IMG/VR virus record: IMGVR_UViG_3300009481_000145
Span: 1-20,342 of that record
Direction: 5' to 3' (one strand)
DNA: 20,342 bases
DNA from: a virus
Shown here: in pieces, positions 9,468 to 15,939 of the stretch
How positions within the stretch are numbered: position 1 is the first letter of the stretch
Layout of the letters: every line of letters begins with the position of its first letter
Position numbers and translations under genes: made by a program
Notes under the pieces: model-generated
Database searches by the model: none
What the model was told of the DNA's origin: nothing
The model's input: only the letters and a program-made list of their open reading frames with translations

Positions 9468-9680
9468 ATGGAATATCTCAAGACAGTTTTTACAGACTTC
9501 TGTAATGCGCTTAAGAGTAAGCGTGTGGTAACGACGATATCAGCAGCGATCCTAACTGTGCTGGCTGCAAAGTATGAATGGATACCAACGGATCGCATCG
9601 ATGACATTGCAACTTTCGTAGCAGCGTTAATCGTAGGTGACAGCCTGCGTCCAACTAACCCAGACAAACTCGGAGACTGA
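9468..9680 (+). CDS. Small two-helix membrane protein, best holin candidate
   Basis: A 70-aa protein preceded by an excellent Shine-Dalgarno (GGAGG, seven bases before the ATG). Two hydrophobic segments are visible, at about residues 20-35 (VVTTISAAILTVLAA) and 46-58 (DIATFVAALIVGD), with charged flanks and a short hydrophilic C-terminus. Small size, two transmembrane segments and place in a run of tiny membrane genes fit a class II-type holin or a related phage membrane protein. No endolysin gene is seen next to it, so the assignment is by topology only. The next gene starts two bases after the stop. Confidence 0.6.
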   Translation: MEYLKTVFTDFCNALKSKRVVTTISAAILTVLAAKYEWIPTDRIDDIATFVAALIVGDSLRPTNPDKLGD

Positions 9681-9681
9681 C

Positions 9682-9924
9682 ATGCGCTGGCGATACGTTA
9701 AACCGGAATACAAAGCACGCATCATGATGCGTAGCAACAGAACACTACCTTTAATAGAAGCTGAGGAACGGCTGATCAAGCATGGCTTTGTCAGAGTAAC
9801 CCTACTTGGCTTTATCAAACACATAATATTTCCTTCGTCGAAAGTAAAAGACTTTTATTCCCCTGTAGAAAAAATAGATGAGTACCTTGAGCAATGCTCG
9901 GAGGGTGAAAAACCTTCTGAATAA
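9682..9924 (+). CDS. 80-aa hypothetical phage protein
   Basis: The start at 9682 has GGAG seven bases upstream and follows the holin-candidate stop at once. The longer frame from 9637 would overlap that gene and lacks a ribosome binding site. The protein is basic in the first half (MRWRYVKPEYKARIMMR) and acidic at the C-terminus (EYLEQCSEGEKPSE). A central amphipathic stretch, VTLLGFIKHIIF, could associate with membranes. No known domain was recognised. It overlaps the following HNH gene by 47 bases in another frame. Confidence 0.55.
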   Translation: MRWRYVKPEYKARIMMRSNRTLPLIEAEERLIKHGFVRVTLLGFIKHIIFPSSKVKDFYSPVEKIDEYLEQCSEGEKPSE

Positions 9925-10351
9925 AGGCGAGGGGCGGGGGTTTAAATACTTAAGGCAGCAACCAGATCTGGCAGATCTGACAGACAAGGAAATTAGGAAT
10001 GCGTTAAAGAATCAATATGAAGCGTACAAGCTTCAGTGGAAAAAGCGTAACCCAGAATCTCTGATGCTTTGCGATGCGCGTACACGAGCAAGGAAGCGTA
10101 ACATCTTCTTCGATTTAAAGAAGGAGGATATTAAGATTCCGATTCGTTGCCCGATCCTCGGTACATTTCTTACACCGAAAGGAGAAGGTTATATGGACGA
10201 GTCCCCTTCCCTTGACCGCATTGATTCTAAGAAAGGTTACACCAAAGATAATGTGCAGGTTATCAGTAACCGCGCTAACCGGCTCAAGGCTGATGGAAAC
10301 ATCGAAGAGTTTAGGCTGATTTTAAAATGGCTAACGGAGAATGAAACTTAA
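9878..10351 (+). CDS. HNH-type phage endonuclease
   Basis: The C-terminal half carries SLDRIDSKKGYTKDNVQVIS followed by NRANRLKADGN, the signature of the phage and homing-type HNH family in which the first Asp/Arg and the Asn cluster belong to the beta-beta-alpha metal site. RCPILG upstream (about residue 88) is in the usual place of the family's conserved Cys. The N-terminal half is basic and helical and probably binds DNA. Such genes are either free-standing homing endonucleases or packaging/recombination nickases. The ATG at 9878 has a weak ribosome binding site and the gene overlaps its upstream neighbour by 47 bases, so the true start may be slightly downstream. Its 3' end overlaps the convergent gene on the other strand by 41 bases. 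Confidence 0.85.
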   Translation: MSTLSNARRVKNLLNKGEGRGFKYLRQQPDLADLTDKEIRNALKNQYEAYKLQWKKRNPESLMLCDARTRARKRNIFFDLKKEDIKIPIRCPILGTFLTPKGEGYMDESPSLDRIDSKKGYTKDNVQVISNRANRLKADGNIEEFRLILKWLTENET

Positions 10352-10823
10352 CTGATGATTGCTCGTTAAGTTCTACAAAGATTACTTCTTCCTTGGGACA
10401 CGTATAGCACTGACTCGGTGCTCGTCTGTTTAACCGTGTATCAAATGTCTCAGCTACCGTCCACGTATGATACGTGTCTGTGTAAACCAGAGCGGCGTGT
10501 GTCTCCGGCTTGTTAAGAATCACATATACATATGGCTTAGGGTAGGTCTGATCATACGCAGTCATTGCTGTTACGTAGACATCCGCATAGGGATAGTCAT
10601 CACGAGTAGTGAAGTCGAGGTTACGTTTCTTAACCTCGACTCTCAGCGAAATCTCCAGGTCGCCTGTATCGACAAAGTATTTCCACATGTCAGCGGTCGG
10701 TGCTTTACCTGCCTGCTTAACCTGCACAGGCAGGCCGGTTGAATACAACCAGCGTGCCACCTTCCACACATGTTGTTCACTGTCTTTCAAACTCTTTAGG
10801 AATGCCTGATGTGTGTCGTTCAT
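10311..10823 (-). CDS. Putative PD-(D/E)XK-type nuclease-like protein
   Basis: A 170-aa protein. The start at 10823 forms an ATGA overlap with the upstream stop. An in-frame ATG at 10838 would extend it by five residues. Residues about 53-66 read TGDLEISLRVEVKKR, with D55 and an E63-V-K65 pair on predicted strands, the arrangement of the PD-(D/E)XK core. The region before it (WLYSTGLPVQVKQAGKAP) resembles the entry of small restriction-like folds. Three Cys lie in or near QCYTCP. It is the last gene of the minus-strand replication operon. Nuclease activity is a motif-level suggestion only. It could be a substrate-binding relative without catalysis. Confidence 0.55.
   Translation of the reverse strand: MNDTHQAFLKSLKDSEQHVWKVARWLYSTGLPVQVKQAGKAPTADMWKYFVDTGDLEISLRVEVKKRNLDFTTRDDYPYADVYVTAMTAYDQTYPKPYVYVILNKPETHAALVYTDTYHTWTVAETFDTRLNRRAPSQCYTCPKEEVIFVELNEQSSVKFHSPLAILKSA
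10345..10372. repeat. Perfect 8-bp inverted repeat at the convergent gene junction
   Basis: Arms AACTTAAC (10345-10352) and GTTAAGTT (10365-10372) flank a 12-base loop, and the left arm contains the HNH stop codon. It sits where the plus-strand late operon meets the minus-strand replication operon. It is AT-rich and lacks a long T-run on either strand, so I call it only a weak terminator or transcription-collision candidate. Confidence 0.35.
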
Positions 10824-11203
10824 TTTCTTTCGTTCCATAGAATCATTGCATCATCACGGTTGCTCGCTGGTGGGCCTGATGCCAGACAACTGTGACAGGT
10901 AACAACGTATGTATCATCTTCAAAGCCATGGTCTGCCAGTGGCTGATCTTTACTGGTACAGAAGGGACACTCTAGTACCTCCACTTCGTCTGCATCGAAC
11001 TGGTAGAAGCGTCCAAAGGTAAAGAATTCCGTAGCGTACATGTGAGCATTGATCTCATCACGCAAACGTCTTGCATCCTTGCGATCCAGATAGATATGGA
11101 TATCGTTTGCCGAATTCATTTCGCCATTGAGATACAGCTTCTCGGTTGAGAAGTTATATCGAATGCTCAGCGTTGAGCCATCAATGATCCAGTCAATCTG
11201 CAT
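10820..11203 (-). CDS. Lar-like zinc-ribbon protein (restriction alleviation family)
   Basis: Start at 11203 is chosen because GGAG lies seven bases upstream. The ATG at 11209 would have the same GGAG one base away. The C-terminal third shows ECPFC (C79, C82), VTCHSCLASGPP (C103, C106) and finally AMILWNERK, which is the Lar restriction-alleviation pattern of two CxxC knuckles followed by a conserved A-WN-R end. The first 70 residues are an unrelated mixed alpha/beta region, longer than in compact Lar proteins. Lar proteins protect incoming DNA from host type I restriction. The gene directly follows a cytosine methyltransferase gene, which fits an anti-restriction pair. Function is by family resemblance, and many phage Lar-like proteins are uncharacterised. 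Confidence 0.7.
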   Translation of the reverse strand: MQIDWIIDGSTLSIRYNFSTEKLYLNGEMNSANDIHIYLDRKDARRLRDEINAHMYATEFFTFGRFYQFDADEVEVLECPFCTSKDQPLADHGFEDDTYVVTCHSCLASGPPASNRDDAMILWNERK

Positions 11204-11948
11204 GGTCATACTCCATGATCGATCTGCCCAGATACTCGGCTACCTGTGGCACGACGGAATTGCCCAAAGCTTTTATGCGGTCCACTCGGTTGGGAAACCC
11301 ATGACCCATTCGATCCACGTTGGATTGAGTCCCCCATTGACTTTGTCCTGCTTCGCTACGACACAGGCCAAGCGTCTCTTGTGTGCATATTTGGCGAGGA
11401 TGTCCCAGCTCCCCGTGTCTTTGTAATCTCTCGCTGTTGGCGTTGGCAATGATAAAGATTCTGTCCCGTTGGTGCGGTGCGCCAACACTGTTAGCGGGTA
11501 TGCAGTGATGCTCCATGTAGGTGAAGTGCGGTGGACCTTCAGGCAAACCGATCTGGGCCAAGTCGGTATAGATTCTCCCAAGACCCCTGGTAAGCAGAGC
11601 TGAGACGTTTTCCAAGACCAGCCATCGTGGTCGTAATAGGTTGCATATGCGAATGACTTCTGCGTAGAGTCCACTGCGATCACCATCTAATCCTTTTTGG
11701 TGTGATCCCCCAGCGACACTAATGTCTTGGCAGGGGAATCCCGCAGCGATTAAGTCAACGTCCCATTGTCCTTCATCCGGTGGAAAATCTTTTACATCAG
11801 GCAGCGTTGGGATATCAGGCCAGTGTTTGTTCAGTACATACTGTGCATACGGATCGATCTCCACCTGCCATTTGCATTGCCAACCAGCACGCTCAAGGCC
11901 GAGGTCGATCCCACCGATACCGGCAAACAAACTGCCAAAGGTATTCAT
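11193..11948 (-). CDS. C5-cytosine DNA methyltransferase (Dcm-type)
   Basis: Start at 11948 overlaps the DUF3310 stop as ATGA and begins MNTFGSLFAGIGGIDLG, motif I for S-adenosylmethionine binding. Motif IV GFPCQDIS gives the catalytic Cys at residue 73. Motif VI is VLENV (113-115), motif VIII is QRDRIFI (160-166), and the C-terminal motif is KALGNSVVPQVAEYL (226-240). The enzyme transfers a methyl group to cytosine C5 in a short target and probably shields phage DNA from restriction. At 251 aa it is short, and the stretch between motif VIII and the C-terminal motif that should hold the target-recognition region is only about 60 residues. The same DNA read in a second frame also carries methyltransferase-like signatures (see findings). 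All key catalytic motifs are intact. Confidence 0.92.
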   Translation of the reverse strand: MNTFGSLFAGIGGIDLGLERAGWQCKWQVEIDPYAQYVLNKHWPDIPTLPDVKDFPPDEGQWDVDLIAAGFPCQDISVAGGSHQKGLDGDRSGLYAEVIRICNLLRPRWLVLENVSALLTRGLGRIYTDLAQIGLPEGPPHFTYMEHHCIPANSVGAPHQRDRIFIIANANSERLQRHGELGHPRQICTQETLGLCRSEAGQSQWGTQSNVDRMGHGFPNRVDRIKALGNSVVPQVAEYLGRSIMEYDHAD

Positions 11949-12202
11949 ACTTCGTATTCTTCCATGACTTCGATTGCGAACTGAGCGTAGTTCTGTATCT
12001 TCTTCAGGTCTGATATCTGTGTTTCGATTGCAAGACTCTTTTTTCCAAGACGCTTGAGATACTTGAGCATGTTGCACACGCAGTAACCTACGAACGCATC
12101 ATCCTTTACAAACTCACGCTGGATATCCCTTAGCTCGTGCTTGGTATCTGTGTAGTAATGCGGGTTTGATTCATCAATCTTCGTTGTCGTATTTGTCTGC
12201 AT
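11945..12202 (-). CDS. DUF3310 domain protein
   Basis: An 85-aa protein. NPHYYTDTKHELRDIQREF is the family's N-terminal His/Tyr motif. VCNMLKYLKRLGKKS is the GN-x-KYL-R-K core, with Cys in place of the usual Gly, and ISDLKKIQNYAQF is the C-terminal helix. Small DUF3310 proteins are widespread in phages and are sometimes labelled nucleotide-kinase-like, but no kinase motif is present and the function is not established. It overlaps the upstream nuclease gene and is coupled to the methyltransferase start by ATGA. Confidence 0.8.
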   Translation of the reverse strand: MQTNTTTKIDESNPHYYTDTKHELRDIQREFVKDDAFVGYCVCNMLKYLKRLGKKSLAIETQISDLKKIQNYAQFAIEVMEEYEV

Positions 12203-12542
12203 ACTTTGTTCCCTTATTGAATGCTGTGATACGCTTCACAAGATCCGGCAGATCCTCCAGATAAATAACTGCAATCCACTTGCGATGATTACGCCGGTGA
12301 AGAACCACGGGTGTTTCTGTCGCCCGTGCGTCAGAGTCTGCCTGATCCAGCCAAGAGTACGGGTTGCCTCTCTCGACTCTCTTAATTTCAAAATGCAAAC
12401 CGTTGATGCTGGTAATCAGATCTGCATCGCCCGACTCACCACAGTACTGCTGGCTTCTACGTGCCTCGCAGCCAAGCACCTTTGAGAGTGCCTTGGCTGC
12501 CTGCAATTCACCACGCTTCCCTTTCGATTTACTATTCGTCAT
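12174..12542 (-). CDS. Holliday-junction-resolvase-like PD-(D/E)XK nuclease
   Basis: Start at 12542 has GGAGG eight bases upstream and overlaps the previous stop by 11 bases. The 122-aa protein opens with SKGKRGELQAAKAL (E12 on the first helix), then ESGDADLI (D39, D41), then LHFEIKRVER (E52-I-K54). This order, E, then D, then E-x-K, with a basic start, is that of Hjc-like resolvases and related phage nucleases. The predicted job is resolution of branched DNA formed by phage replication or recombination, acting as a dimer. Context next to replication and recombination genes supports this. It could instead be a different small restriction-like nuclease. Confidence 0.7.
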   Translation of the reverse strand: MTNSKSKGKRGELQAAKALSKVLGCEARRSQQYCGESGDADLITSINGLHFEIKRVERGNPYSWLDQADSDARATETPVVLHRRNHRKWIAVIYLEDLPDLVKRITAFNKGTKYADKYDNED

Positions 12543-12822
12543 CTGCATACTCCTCCACATTATCTTTTACGAATGGCACAACCAACGGTGGGGTTACATG
12601 GCCGAGTAACCGACGCTGGATTTCTTCATCCGTCCAGCTGTGCTTGATCTCTTTAGTTACACGTTCGATACGTGCATCAACAATCTGGCTGGCTAGCCGG
12701 TCAGTTGTGCATAACGTCAGTGCCCACTGTTCATTCTCCGGACACTGGTCGATGTCAACAAAGATGGGGTTACCCGTCTTTGGGTTGATGTGATACTTCC
12801 GTGCATCCCAGCGGGCAACCAT
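12532..12822 (-). CDS. 96-aa hypothetical phage protein
   Basis: ATG at 12822 lies two bases after the primase-helicase stop. The 3' end overlaps the resolvase-like gene and contains that gene's ribosome binding site. The sequence starts MVARWDARKYHINPKTGNPIF, has two Cys, an ERVTKEIKHSWTDEEIQRRL helix and an acidic tail. I do not recognise a domain. Its place in the operon suggests a replication-accessory role. Confidence 0.6.
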   Translation of the reverse strand: MVARWDARKYHINPKTGNPIFVDIDQCPENEQWALTLCTTDRLASQIVDARIERVTKEIKHSWTDEEIQRRLLGHVTPPLVVPFVKDNVEEYADDE

Positions 12823-12824
12823 TG

Positions 12825-14540
12825 CTAATATCCAAACGTCTGTGTCTCCGCATCAAATTTTAAAAACACTTTGTCCCTTCGGATTGGTCCGTTACGACGC
12901 TTCGTAATCTGCACCAGATATTTTGGTTCTGTCCCAGCAGCTTTGCCCCTGCCATACCAGTGGCCGAACATGATCATGTCTGCATCGTTCTCAAGTTGTC
13001 CCGACTCCCGCAGCATGTCACTCTTAAAGTCGATCTCTTCCATGCGTTCGACCTCTCGCGATACCTGACACAGTGCAAGCACAGCTACGTCATACTTACG
13101 TGCAATGTGTTTGATCCTTTGCGAGATCTCGGTCACCACCTCATAACGACCGGTGACTTTGTCACTGCGTAGCAACTGGAGGTAGTCGATAATCACAAGC
13201 TGAATCTTGTGCGAGTTAGAGTAGAGTCGTATCGACTGCTCAACATCTGCAATGCTGGCAACACCCTGATAAAAGAACTTTGTATTGCGTAGCTTTGATT
13301 CGATTAAAGGAAGGACCGCGTCCTCGTCCCATGTGGCTTCCTCACCACCGACATACCGCATGACAAGGCGACGACCTATCTCAAACTCAGACATCTCAGC
13401 GTTGAGCATGAGCACAGGTATCCCCTGCTCTGCATTGTGCAGGCCATACTGCAATGCGAATGCACTCTTACCACCGCCTGGTCTTGCACCGAAGATCCCC
13501 ATCTCTCCCCGACCGAGGCCATCAATGGCTCGGTCGAGAGGTTCAATGCCGGTACGAATATACTGCTGACCTGATCGCCGTTTAAAGAACTGCCTGACAC
13601 AGCCAATGGCTAGTGTCTCACCCTTCACTTCACTCGTGCGTTTAGCAACTGACTTGTAAGCATTATCAATGGTGAGCTTGATCCACTCGTCGCTCTTCTT
13701 ATAGCCTTCCTCATCACACCAATGCCGCAGTGCATCGAAGATCTCTTCAGTTGGTATGCGTTGATAGACAGCTTCACATGCAATCTGAAATACGATACTC
13801 GACCGAGAGTTATCTTTACTAGTTTCCCTGGGTATTCCCCGCCACCGGAGAGAGAGGTCGGAGTTTTCAACTGCAAGCAGCTGCTTCATCCGACCACTCA
13901 AACCGCCAGCAGGTTCTGGTGGAGCTGTTGATGTACCAAGCTTATGACAGAACTGTTCGATCTCTTCTTTGCTAACGGTCGTGCAGTCAGCAAACTCGAT
14001 ATCGCACCAGTCACTATCAGGATCGACAAACCTACTGCGATTCCAAAAAGGATACCGCACCAGATTTCCAAGTCCCTTGCCCTTAAGCGTATCCTGACGG
14101 GGATACACTTCTCGGAAATCGATCTTTAGTACACCATCAATCGCCGCCCAAAATCGCCTGATTAGAAAAGCAGGCACAGGCTCTGAGAAGAAGAGCCAGA
14201 CGTGAGCACCATAACCTGAAGCACTGATCTCAAGGCAGGGATCAAACTCCTGTTCCTCTAAGAAGTAATAGAGTTTCTCTGCCTTGTCCCTCCATGCCGG
14301 ATCAGGTTGATCGGGATGGTTATCAAAGTCAATGCAGCTGCATAAGACTGTTGAATCAGGTCGCATTAAATAGAAGCCGAAGCACGTCGTTCCTTCAACG
14401 TGTTCGGCAAGCAGCATCTCTTCAGTCATTGGTTTATGCACAGGCCTGAAGGTGGAACCCTTGGGCTGCGCAGCAATGACATCACTTCTTCCATTGAAGT
14501 ATTTGAGAATCTGCTTAGCGGTATCAGTACTCATTGTCAT
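12825..14540 (-). CDS. Fused archaeo-eukaryotic-type primase and DnaB-like replicative helicase
   Basis: With the ATG at 14540 the protein is 571 aa. Residues about 30-200 form an archaeo-eukaryotic primase core of the type found in TOTE systems: CIDFDNH supplies D71 and D73, SASGYGAHVWLFF supplies H113, and LGNLVRYPFWN follows. Residues about 230-305 are a helical linker resembling PriCT. Residues about 325-571 are a RecA-like SF4 helicase domain with Walker A GARPGGGKS (351-359), Walker B LVIIDYLQLL (D452), the ALCQVSREVE sensor and the RESGQLENDADMIM arginine-finger region. One polypeptide should therefore prime and unwind, as T7 gp4 does, but with an unrelated primase. The start is uncertain: the frame is open to 14621 and no strong ribosome binding site is seen before 14540 or 14534. 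Confidence 0.88.
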   Translation of the reverse strand: MTMSTDTAKQILKYFNGRSDVIAAQPKGSTFRPVHKPMTEEMLLAEHVEGTTCFGFYLMRPDSTVLCSCIDFDNHPDQPDPAWRDKAEKLYYFLEEQEFDPCLEISASGYGAHVWLFFSEPVPAFLIRRFWAAIDGVLKIDFREVYPRQDTLKGKGLGNLVRYPFWNRSRFVDPDSDWCDIEFADCTTVSKEEIEQFCHKLGTSTAPPEPAGGLSGRMKQLLAVENSDLSLRWRGIPRETSKDNSRSSIVFQIACEAVYQRIPTEEIFDALRHWCDEEGYKKSDEWIKLTIDNAYKSVAKRTSEVKGETLAIGCVRQFFKRRSGQQYIRTGIEPLDRAIDGLGRGEMGIFGARPGGGKSAFALQYGLHNAEQGIPVLMLNAEMSEFEIGRRLVMRYVGGEEATWDEDAVLPLIESKLRNTKFFYQGVASIADVEQSIRLYSNSHKIQLVIIDYLQLLRSDKVTGRYEVVTEISQRIKHIARKYDVAVLALCQVSREVERMEEIDFKSDMLRESGQLENDADMIMFGHWYGRGKAAGTEPKYLVQITKRRNGPIRRDKVFLKFDAETQTFGY

Positions 14541-14630
14541 ATGTTTTAAAATGAGGTGAGGGCCAGCAGATCGCGCTGCGGATTGCGACCTGAACGCTTG
14601 GGACAAAGCTCCAGCCCCCACCCCTCTTTA

Positions 14631-15122
14631 TTAAAATGGTTGGTCAGCGGAAGTCTCAGCGACAGGCGCAGCCGATGCTGCTGCTGTGGCCGTACCAAAG
14701 TATTCACCAAACTCTGCATCGATCTGTGCCAGTTCGACACTGTCAATCTTTACAGTCTTAGTAGTTTCCTTTGGTGTGAAGATCTTCCAATCCTGATAGT
14801 CGCTGCCCTCACGATTGCGGCAGGTAAAGATAGCCTGCTTACCACTGAGGTCTACGAATGATGGCGAGGCTTCGTCAAGTTGCGACAGCTCACCTTCAAA
14901 GCCAAGCTGCTTCAGCTGATCAGCAGTCCATGAGGCTGCCTTATGTGTGACAGGCAACCAGGTACGCAGAGTAATCACACTTTCAAATTCCTCTGTCCGT
15001 CCATCAGGTAGCTCCCGATGTACCGGAGAGAATCCGATAGCGACCTGAGTCGTACCGCTCTTACTCTTGGTTAGTGTGTTGCCAGTTACTTCACATAGGT
15101 ATCTTCCGGTTTCAAATTTCAT
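14631..15122 (-). CDS. SSB-like single-stranded-DNA-binding protein
   Basis: A 163-aa protein with a good AAGGAAA ribosome binding site and a start just after the ATPase stop. The N-terminal 110 residues begin KFETGRYLCEVTGNTLTKSK and are rich in alternating beta-strand patterns, compatible with an OB fold. An Ala-rich low-complexity linker (about 145-155) leads to the C-terminal tip ETSADQPF, which resembles the acidic D-x-PF tip by which SSBs bind partner proteins. Genes of this sort sit beside Sak4-like ATPases and Cas4-like exonucleases in phage recombination modules, as here. About 90 bases without a good gene follow before the primase-helicase start. The assignment is by tail and context, as the OB core is not strongly diagnostic. 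Confidence 0.7.
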   Translation of the reverse strand: MKFETGRYLCEVTGNTLTKSKSGTTQVAIGFSPVHRELPDGRTEEFESVITLRTWLPVTHKAASWTADQLKQLGFEGELSQLDEASPSFVDLSGKQAIFTCRNREGSDYQDWKIFTPKETTKTVKIDSVELAQIDAEFGEYFGTATAAASAAPVAETSADQPF

Positions 15123-15123
15123 T

Positions 15124-15939
15124 TCAGTTTCCTTTTTTCATAGCATTAACAAAGTTATTCCAACCCTCTTCAGCGGTAGCACCAAGCGAGAAGCTCTCAG
15201 GTAAACCGTGTCTGTTCTTCGCATCCCAAGCAGCACGTCGCTGCGTATAGGCAATGCGTTTCGTTCCACCTTTACCCTTGTTGCGTGAGCCGTCTTCATC
15301 CACGACGGTTACGAAGTCGAAGAACATTACGATGTCACACCAGCGGTGCAGCAAACCCCATTGGTTTTTGTGCATGTCTGCACTGAACCGGTCGTAGTCT
15401 GCACCAGCTGGGTTGCGAAACACTTTCACCTGGATATGTGAAAGCAGAAACACCATCATGTTCTTTTCGTTGCGTAGTCTCTCCAGCTGGCCGAGCATCT
15501 TTTCAAACTCAACACTGCTAGTGATGTAGCCTTGTTGGAAGTTAGCAAACCCTCGCGGTCCCCAGTCACCGCCATACTGCGTGTTGCAGATGTGGTCATA
15601 GAGCAGCCTCTCAAATCCATTGATCGTGTCGAGCACGACTGTTTCAAAGTCGTGCTCACTACCAATCAGTTCATCAAGTGTGTTCACAAGATCAGACCAA
15701 GTGGTGATCTCAATGTTTGATACAGCAGGGATCTGATCAGCATCGATCAGAGTCTCGATGCCTGTCTCACCTTGGCTCATGAGAAAGATTGGATTCTTTG
15801 CCCACACGGGGAAGGAACTCTTACCAATCCCTTCAACTCCAGCCACACAGATGCGTGGCTTAAGACCACTGCCTGTTGTCTTTATCTTGTTAAGAAATCC
15901 AGCACCCTTACTGGCCGGTATCTTTTTGGTTACCGTCAT
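15124..15939 (-). CDS. Sak4-like RecA-fold ATPase (AAA_24 type)
   Basis: Start at 15939 is chosen because AAGGA precedes it at good distance. An upstream frame to 16002 is open but lacks one. The 271-aa protein has Walker A GVEGIGKSS (34-42), Walker B ETVVLDTING (about 97-106), and a sensor region MVFLLSHIQVK. This is the phage ATPase family that includes Sak4 single-strand annealing/recombinase proteins. It probably works with the SSB encoded directly downstream, promoting annealing or strand exchange of phage DNA. It overlaps the nuclease gene by 32 bases. A different NTP-binding role, such as DNA-replication loader, is possible, but gene order favours recombination. Confidence 0.82.
   Translation of the reverse strand: MTVTKKIPASKGAGFLNKIKTTGSGLKPRICVAGVEGIGKSSFPVWAKNPIFLMSQGETGIETLIDADQIPAVSNIEITTWSDLVNTLDELIGSEHDFETVVLDTINGFERLLYDHICNTQYGGDWGPRGFANFQQGYITSSVEFEKMLGQLERLRNEKNMMVFLLSHIQVKVFRNPAGADYDRFSADMHKNQWGLLHRWCDIVMFFDFVTVVDEDGSRNKGKGGTKRIAYTQRRAAWDAKNRHGLPESFSLGATAEEGWNNFVNAMKKGN

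Noticed and set aside
9637-9681. An N-terminal extension of the 80-aa gene into the holin-candidate gene
   Set aside because: The start at 9682 has a correctly spaced GGAG and directly follows the previous stop.
11273-11686. A 137-aa minus-strand open frame inside the methyltransferase gene, as an independent gene
   Set aside because: Its first half is only a shadow of the methyltransferase and it has no ribosome binding site. Only its last 59 codons look like real methyltransferase sequence, so I report those as a dual-frame finding and not as a gene.
14541-14621. An N-terminal extension of the primase-helicase from a GTG at 14621
   Set aside because: The ribosome binding site spacing is poor and the added residues do not look like part of the primase fold. 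I treat the stretch as a short gap without a gene.
14690-15140. A shared leader before the SSB-like and integrase genes (AAAAAAGGAA followed by CTGAAATG)
   Set aside because: The similarity covers only a strong ribosome binding site and start region and can be explained by common translation signals.
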